Source of the DNA: Flavobacteriaceae bacterium
GTDB lineage: Bacteria > Bacteroidota > Bacteroidia > Flavobacteriales > Flavobacteriaceae
Length of the DNA stretch: 5,953 nt
Reading direction: 5' to 3'
Assembly: GCA_002401215.1 (NCBI GenBank)
Contig: NVSL01000004.1
Span: forward strand, 25,757 to 31,709
Under the pieces are notes generated by a model. It searched no databases. It saw only the letters and a list, made by a program, of their open reading frames with translations, and was not told the origin of the DNA. Within the stretch, counting starts at the first letter, position 1, and the number at the start of each line of letters is the position of its first letter. Position numbers and translations under genes: made by a program. This document shows positions 1 through 2,992 of this stretch, one piece after another.

Positions 1-2
1 TC

Positions 3-83
3 GTCAGTTCGATCCGATAGCTATCGGATGAAATTTTGATAAAAATTTTGCCTGTGCTGAACTAGTTTCAGTATATCGAGAAC
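3..83 (+). repeat. Flavobacterial palindromic intergenic repeat, copy 1 (long interior)
   Basis: The element is bounded by GTCAGTTCGA (3-12) and TATCGAGAAC (74-83). The same two end signatures bound two further elements in this window, on the opposite strand, at 105-146 and 753-802. The interior differs from those copies: it contains a perfect 18-bp palindrome (12-29) and a second imperfect hairpin, TGCTGAA / TTCAGTA, around 55-72. I recognise this style of sequence from intergenic regions of Flavobacteriia, but I know of no established function. It carries no coding capacity. Confidence 0.6.
12..29. repeat. Perfect 18-bp palindrome inside repeat copy 1
   Basis: ATCCGATAGCTATCGGAT reads identically on both strands. 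It would form a 7-9 bp hairpin when single-stranded. No T-tract follows it directly, so it is not a convincing terminator. The CCGATAGCTATCGG core is a motif I associate with repeated intergenic sequences in flavobacteria rather than with a gene-specific operator. Confidence 0.65.
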
Positions 84-104
84 TCGTTTTTAAACAAAAC
101 CCCA

Positions 105-146
105 TTCTCTATACCTTTTTCGTTCCTAAAAACACTCGAATTGACG
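105..146 (-). repeat. Flavobacterial palindromic intergenic repeat, copy 2
   Basis: Read on the minus strand, this begins CGTCAATTCGAGTG and ends GGTATAGAGAA. It matches the ends of the copies at 3-83 and 753-802 with a few substitutions. The interior is short and makes a small TTTTT/AAAAA hairpin (116-120 with 128-132). It lies in inverted orientation to copy 1 and in the same orientation as copy 3, so copies 2 and 3 are direct repeats flanking the regulator gene. It looks like a diverged, non-coding element. Confidence 0.55.
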
Positions 147-212
147 AATATTCTCTAGTATAGGATTTATAAAAAAGTGTGTGTTTGCCCTGAACAAACC
201 TTTAGAACCATT

Positions 213-230
213 AAAGATATTAATATCTTT
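213..230. promoter_or_regulatory. Candidate Rrf2 operator (perfect palindrome)
   Basis: AAAGATATTAATATCTTT is a perfect 18-bp palindrome starting 43 bp before the regulator's ATG. It sits between the expected -33 region and the -7 element at 234-241, where a bound dimer would block RNA polymerase. The right half, TATCTTT (224-230), is repeated in the same orientation exactly 10 bp downstream (234-240), one helical turn away, and there forms part of the -7 element. Rrf2 proteins such as IscR and NsrR commonly bind palindromes and regulate their own genes. That this is the binding site of the adjacent regulator is an inference. Confidence 0.6.
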
Positions 231-233
231 TAC

Positions 234-241
234 TATCTTTG
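234..241 (+). promoter_or_regulatory. Bacteroidota-type -7 promoter element of the Rrf2 gene
   Basis: TATCTTTG fits the TAnnTTTG consensus of the Bacteroidota primary sigma factor. The ATG at 256 follows only 14 bases later, so the predicted mRNA would have a 5' leader of roughly 10 bases or fewer. No good TTTG -33 element is visible at the usual distance; that place is taken by the left part of the palindrome. A promoter without a strong -33 element is common in this phylum. Confidence 0.55.
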
Positions 242-255
242 TGAAAAAGTAAACT

Positions 256-720
256 ATGCTATCAAACGCTTGTAAATACGCTATTCGTTCTATTTTATAC
301 CTAGCGATCAACTCTTCTGAAGATAATAAAATTGGAGTTAAAATAATTGCTGAAGAACTAGAAACACCGCAACCATTCTTAGCAAAACTACTACAACAGC
401 TTACACGAGATAAATTAGTTTCATCTACAAAAGGACCAAACGGAGGCTTTTATTTAAATGAAAAAAACTTAAATAATGCTGTTTGGGATGTTATCATTAG
501 TATTGATGGAACCGATAAATTCGACAATTGTTTTTTAGGATTGGCTAAGTGTGATGACCGAAATCCGTGTCCGGTACATTTTATTGTTTCGCCATTTAAA
601 GAAAAAATATTGGGTAGTTTTAGAGACAAGACGATCGAAGAATATGTTGTGGAAATACAAAATACAAATCGCGTAATTTCTTTAAAAGATTTAGATCTTT
701 TTGAGGATGAGGGTTCTTAA
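256..720 (+). CDS. Rrf2-family transcriptional regulator with Fe-S-type cysteine motif
   Basis: A 154-residue protein, a usual length for the Rrf2 family (IscR, NsrR, RsrR, CymR). The N-terminal winged helix-turn-helix covers about residues 1-75. The recognition helix lies near PQPFLAKLLQQLTR (38-51), and the wing carries the family hallmark KGPNGGFYL (59-67). Three cysteines follow at 92, 99 and 105, with His108 in CPVH. This nearly superimposes on the C-X5-C-X5-C-X2-H cluster ligands of IscR, so a [2Fe-2S] or [4Fe-4S] cluster sensing nitric oxide, redox state or Fe-S status is likely. Cys6 is an additional cysteine. The ATG at 256 is chosen because MLSNACKYAIRSILYLA aligns with typical Rrf2 N-termini and no room exists upstream after the promoter. 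It is monocistronic, convergent with the next gene, and probably autoregulated through the palindrome at 213-230. The family call is firm. Whether it is IscR-like, NsrR-like or another subtype cannot be decided here. Confidence 0.93.
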   Translation: MLSNACKYAIRSILYLAINSSEDNKIGVKIIAEELETPQPFLAKLLQQLTRDKLVSSTKGPNGGFYLNEKNLNNAVWDVIISIDGTDKFDNCFLGLAKCDDRNPCPVHFIVSPFKEKILGSFRDKTIEEYVVEIQNTNRVISLKDLDLFEDEGS

Positions 721-752
721 TATCTATTAAAATTATTCCTTTTCAATGAACT

Positions 753-802
753 GTTCTCGATACATTTTTTAATCGTACCTCATAAAAAATACTCGAACTG
801 AC
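753..802 (-). repeat. Flavobacterial palindromic intergenic repeat, copy 3
   Basis: On the minus strand the element starts GTCAGTTCGAGT and ends GTATCGAGAAC, the best-preserved ends of the three copies. Its interior forms an 8-bp hairpin (764-771 with 783-790) around an 11-base loop. It lies 33 bases after the regulator stop codon. The hairpin is almost purely A:T, so it is a poor terminator by itself, but it could act as an mRNA 3'-end structure. Confidence 0.6.
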
Positions 803-850
803 ATTAGTATATTACTCCTCTTTTTAGAAAATCATAAAAGAAATAATATC

Positions 851-886
851 AAAAAAAGGGAGAAAACTAAATGTTCTCTCCCTTTT
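851..886 (-). terminator. Intrinsic terminator of the 603-residue protein gene
   Basis: Read on the minus strand, a 14-bp stem (877-886 with 854-863, extended by 873-876 with 864-867 including one G-U pair) encloses a 5-base loop and is followed by seven T residues (857-851, counting the stem foot). It starts 16 bases after the stop codon at 903-905. The plus strand also shows the hairpin followed by TTTTAATTTT, so it may terminate the convergent Rrf2 transcript as well, less strongly. Confidence 0.85.
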
Positions 887-902
887 AATTTTGTAATAAT
901 TT

Positions 903-2714
903 TTAAACAGGAATAGCTCTCAATTTTTCCAATTCAAAATTTAAGATATGTAAAACTTCTTTGCTGTCTTCTAGCTCTTCTAAAACTTTCGTTTTAATGT
1001 TACTAGACATTTCTTTCATGTCTTTAAATAAATCAACATAGTAAGAAATGCCATCTTTTAAATTACTTGTAAAAGTTGAAAAATACTTTTCTTGCTTTCT
1101 GTTTAAAACACCTGTAGTTTCGTCAATTCTGTTTTTTAGATACTCTAAATATATCTCCAATTCTTTGATAAACATGTTTGGTCTATCAGGTCTAAACATC
1201 ATATTTGCTCTCCCATAAATATGATTTGTAATGTCTTTTAAACTCATCACCTCAGAGTAATATGCCATATTTGGACCAGGGCAAACTGAAACTCCCGTGC
1301 CCTCAACCTTGGTGTCTAAATCATACGCCAACAAAGCCGACGTTCCTAAACCAACACAAGTACAGGTCTTTTCGATGATCTTATGGTATAGATTTTTATG
1401 CTCATCTGCAGATAGGTTCTGCTCTTTTAATTCTTCTATTTTCTGAGTTTGATATTTTCTTGAAGCTGTACAAATTCCTTTTTCGCTAAACTCTTTGTTC
1501 AACGCCACAAACTTTTTAGGACACGCAGATCCGGGTTTACCATTGTTAATGGCGATTTCCTTTTCAATATCTTTTGTGTTTTTTCTAAGATTATTAAATG
1601 GAACTCCCAACGGAGAAATATCACTCAAATACAAATCTTCTTCTTTGGCTTTTGCTAATTGATCTAATGTTTTCTTGTCAACTGTAGTTGCTTCTGGAAC
1701 CAATAAAAATGGAGAACCCCAACCAACTGAATCTACTTTGTAATGGTCTAATAAAAACTCGTGTTCTTCTTCTGTACCAACACCACCTTGTGCTGTAATC
1801 TCTAAATTCAAAGGGTTTTCTGGTACAACTTTGCCCATCGTTTCCAAAACCTGACTCAACAATTCTTGGACAGATTCTTTAAAATCATTTCTATTTTGTT
1901 TGAACTCTTCTAAAACGGGTCCTAATAAAAATCCGTCAGTTGCAAAGGCGTGACCTCCACAATTTAATCCAGATTCTATTCTGTATTCCGAAACCCACAA
2001 GCCTTTTTTAGCCAAGAATTTTCCTTGGATTAAAGCCGAACGATAATCAGAAACTTTTAAAATAATTTTCTTTTTGATATTCCCGTTTGCATCTGGAAAG
2101 AAATCATCGAAATGAGCGATGTACGAATACAACCTCGGGTTCATACCTGCTGATAAAACTACTGAAGACTCTAAATCACTATTTGCAAATCCACGCAATG
2201 CTGCATGCGCATCGTTGAATTCGGTTGGTAATTTTTCGCTTTTTACGTAGTTGTCTTTATCAACTTTGGTCATAATATTGACATCAATACTTCCCATTGA
2301 AAGATTTTTTGATGCCCATTTTTTGATTTCAGTAAAGCTAATTCCTTTCTCAGTTAGTTTATGATATTCCTCTTTAATCGTAGAGGTATCAGGCAACATA
2401 CTGATATAATTTTTTAACTCACTGCTTTTTTCAAGGGTAGAATTCTTTAATGCTTCAAATTTTTGAGTTGCCAAAGCATTCATCATATTTAAATATGACG
2501 TGATGCGTTTCGCTCTAAAGTCATCCACCTTATTGGTGATTTCTTTATAAGGAATCTCAAATTTTTCAGAATACATTTTTCTTAATCGCTCTAATAGAAT
2601 ATCATCTACCAAAGAAATCACAGAATCCATTCCGTATTGCGCCACCTTTAAAGGGGTGTCAATCGTAAATCCAATTCCCATTACTGGGATATGAAATGAA
2701 TGTGTTTTTTTCAT
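903..2714 (-). CDS. Uncharacterised TIM-barrel flavoprotein-like protein (nitronate monooxygenase/FabK-like) with cysteine-rich C-terminal half
   Basis: A complete 603-residue soluble protein with no signal peptide or membrane segment, so probably cytoplasmic. The N-terminus IPVMGIGFTIDTPLKVA (9-25) looks like the first strand and loop of an FMN TIM barrel. GLNCGGHAF (249-257) resembles the GGH segment that carries the catalytic histidine in nitronate monooxygenases. ITAQGGVGT (306-314) followed by VGWGSPFLLVPE (330-341) resembles the phosphate-binding and closing strands of that fold. A helical stretch (about 35-135) is inserted after the first strand. The C-terminal half has Cys398 (SACPKK), Cys415 (ICTASR), Cys451 and Cys453 (CTC) and Cys478 (VCPGP), which could bind an Fe-S cluster. 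Residues 510-603 are charged and mainly helical. At about 600 residues it is far longer than ordinary nitronate monooxygenases (about 320-380). The gene has its own promoter and terminator, so it is probably monocistronic. Protein-coding status is certain; the enzyme class is a motif-based inference, and no substrate can be named. Confidence 0.85.
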   Translation of the reverse strand: MKKTHSFHIPVMGIGFTIDTPLKVAQYGMDSVISLVDDILLERLRKMYSEKFEIPYKEITNKVDDFRAKRITSYLNMMNALATQKFEALKNSTLEKSSELKNYISMLPDTSTIKEEYHKLTEKGISFTEIKKWASKNLSMGSIDVNIMTKVDKDNYVKSEKLPTEFNDAHAALRGFANSDLESSVVLSAGMNPRLYSYIAHFDDFFPDANGNIKKKIILKVSDYRSALIQGKFLAKKGLWVSEYRIESGLNCGGHAFATDGFLLGPVLEEFKQNRNDFKESVQELLSQVLETMGKVVPENPLNLEITAQGGVGTEEEHEFLLDHYKVDSVGWGSPFLLVPEATTVDKKTLDQLAKAKEEDLYLSDISPLGVPFNNLRKNTKDIEKEIAINNGKPGSACPKKFVALNKEFSEKGICTASRKYQTQKIEELKEQNLSADEHKNLYHKIIEKTCTCVGLGTSALLAYDLDTKVEGTGVSVCPGPNMAYYSEVMSLKDITNHIYGRANMMFRPDRPNMFIKELEIYLEYLKNRIDETTGVLNRKQEKYFSTFTSNLKDGISYYVDLFKDMKEMSSNIKTKVLEELEDSKEVLHILNFELEKLRAIPV

Positions 2715-2756
2715 GTTTTTATATATTTTGATTTATTAGATGTCTTTTTAAAAGCG

Positions 2757-2787
2757 CAAAGTTACAATCACTTGGTTTTTTAAAAGG
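2757..2787 (-). promoter_or_regulatory. Promoter of the 603-residue protein gene
   Basis: On the minus strand TAACTTTG (2764-2757) is an exact TAnnTTTG -7 element, followed by CGC as often seen in flavobacteria. A T-rich CCTTTT block (2787-2782) lies 17 bases upstream in place of a TTTG -33 box. Transcription would start near 2750, giving a leader of about 35 A/T-rich bases before the ATG at 2714-2712. No Shine-Dalgarno sequence is seen in that leader, which is normal for Bacteroidota. Confidence 0.6.
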
Positions 2788-2865
2788 TGACATTTATCAT
2801 ATAACTCTTTCTTACGTATTCACAACCCGTTGTTTTATAGGTTTTTATGTTTTAAAATGTGATTT

Positions 2866-2881
2866 ATTACCCTATGGTAAT
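2866..2881. repeat. Inverted repeat ATTACC-N4-GGTAAT, possible regulator site
   Basis: Two perfect 6-bp arms are separated by CTAT. The repeat lies about 100 bases upstream of the -7 element of the 603-residue gene and downstream of the terminator of the surface-protein gene. The size and symmetry would suit a dimeric regulator, but the distance from the promoter is large. A second, weaker inverted repeat, ACAAC-CC-GTTGT, lies between it and the promoter at 2822-2833. Function is unproven. Confidence 0.3.
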
Positions 2882-2938
2882 TTTATTATTTGATGAATTA
2901 TTTAAAATATACCTCCTCTTTTTATCTAATTAAAAGCC

Positions 2939-2968
2939 AAAAAAAGGAGCCTCAAATTGAGACTCCTT
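2939..2968 (-). terminator. Intrinsic terminator of the LamG/T9SS surface protein gene
   Basis: Read on the minus strand, an 11-bp stem (2968-2958 with 2954-2944, including one T-G wobble) with a 3-base loop is followed by a run of seven T residues (2945-2939, counting the stem foot). It begins 24 bases after the stop codon at 2995-2993. It separates this gene from the downstream 603-residue gene, which supports separate transcription units. Confidence 0.88.
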
Positions 2969-2992
2969 AGAAAATATGAATTTTAAAATCTG

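Noticed and set aside
1..39. Possible 3' tail of an upstream plus-strand gene ending in TGA at 37-39
   Set aside because: The stretch consists of repeat copy 1 and its palindrome, so the short open frame is not evidence of coding.
183..199. Inverted repeat GTTTG-N7-CAAAC upstream of the Rrf2 promoter
   Set aside because: The arms are only five bases, and a far stronger palindrome lies nearby at 213-230.
126..311. A 61-codon open frame on the minus strand
   Set aside because: It overlaps the start and promoter of the Rrf2 gene and repeat copy 2, and has no family features.
685..700. AAAGAT...ATCTTT-like sequence near the end of the Rrf2 gene, resembling the operator
   Set aside because: It is not a true palindrome over its length and lies within codons for KDLDLF, so it is explained by coding sequence.
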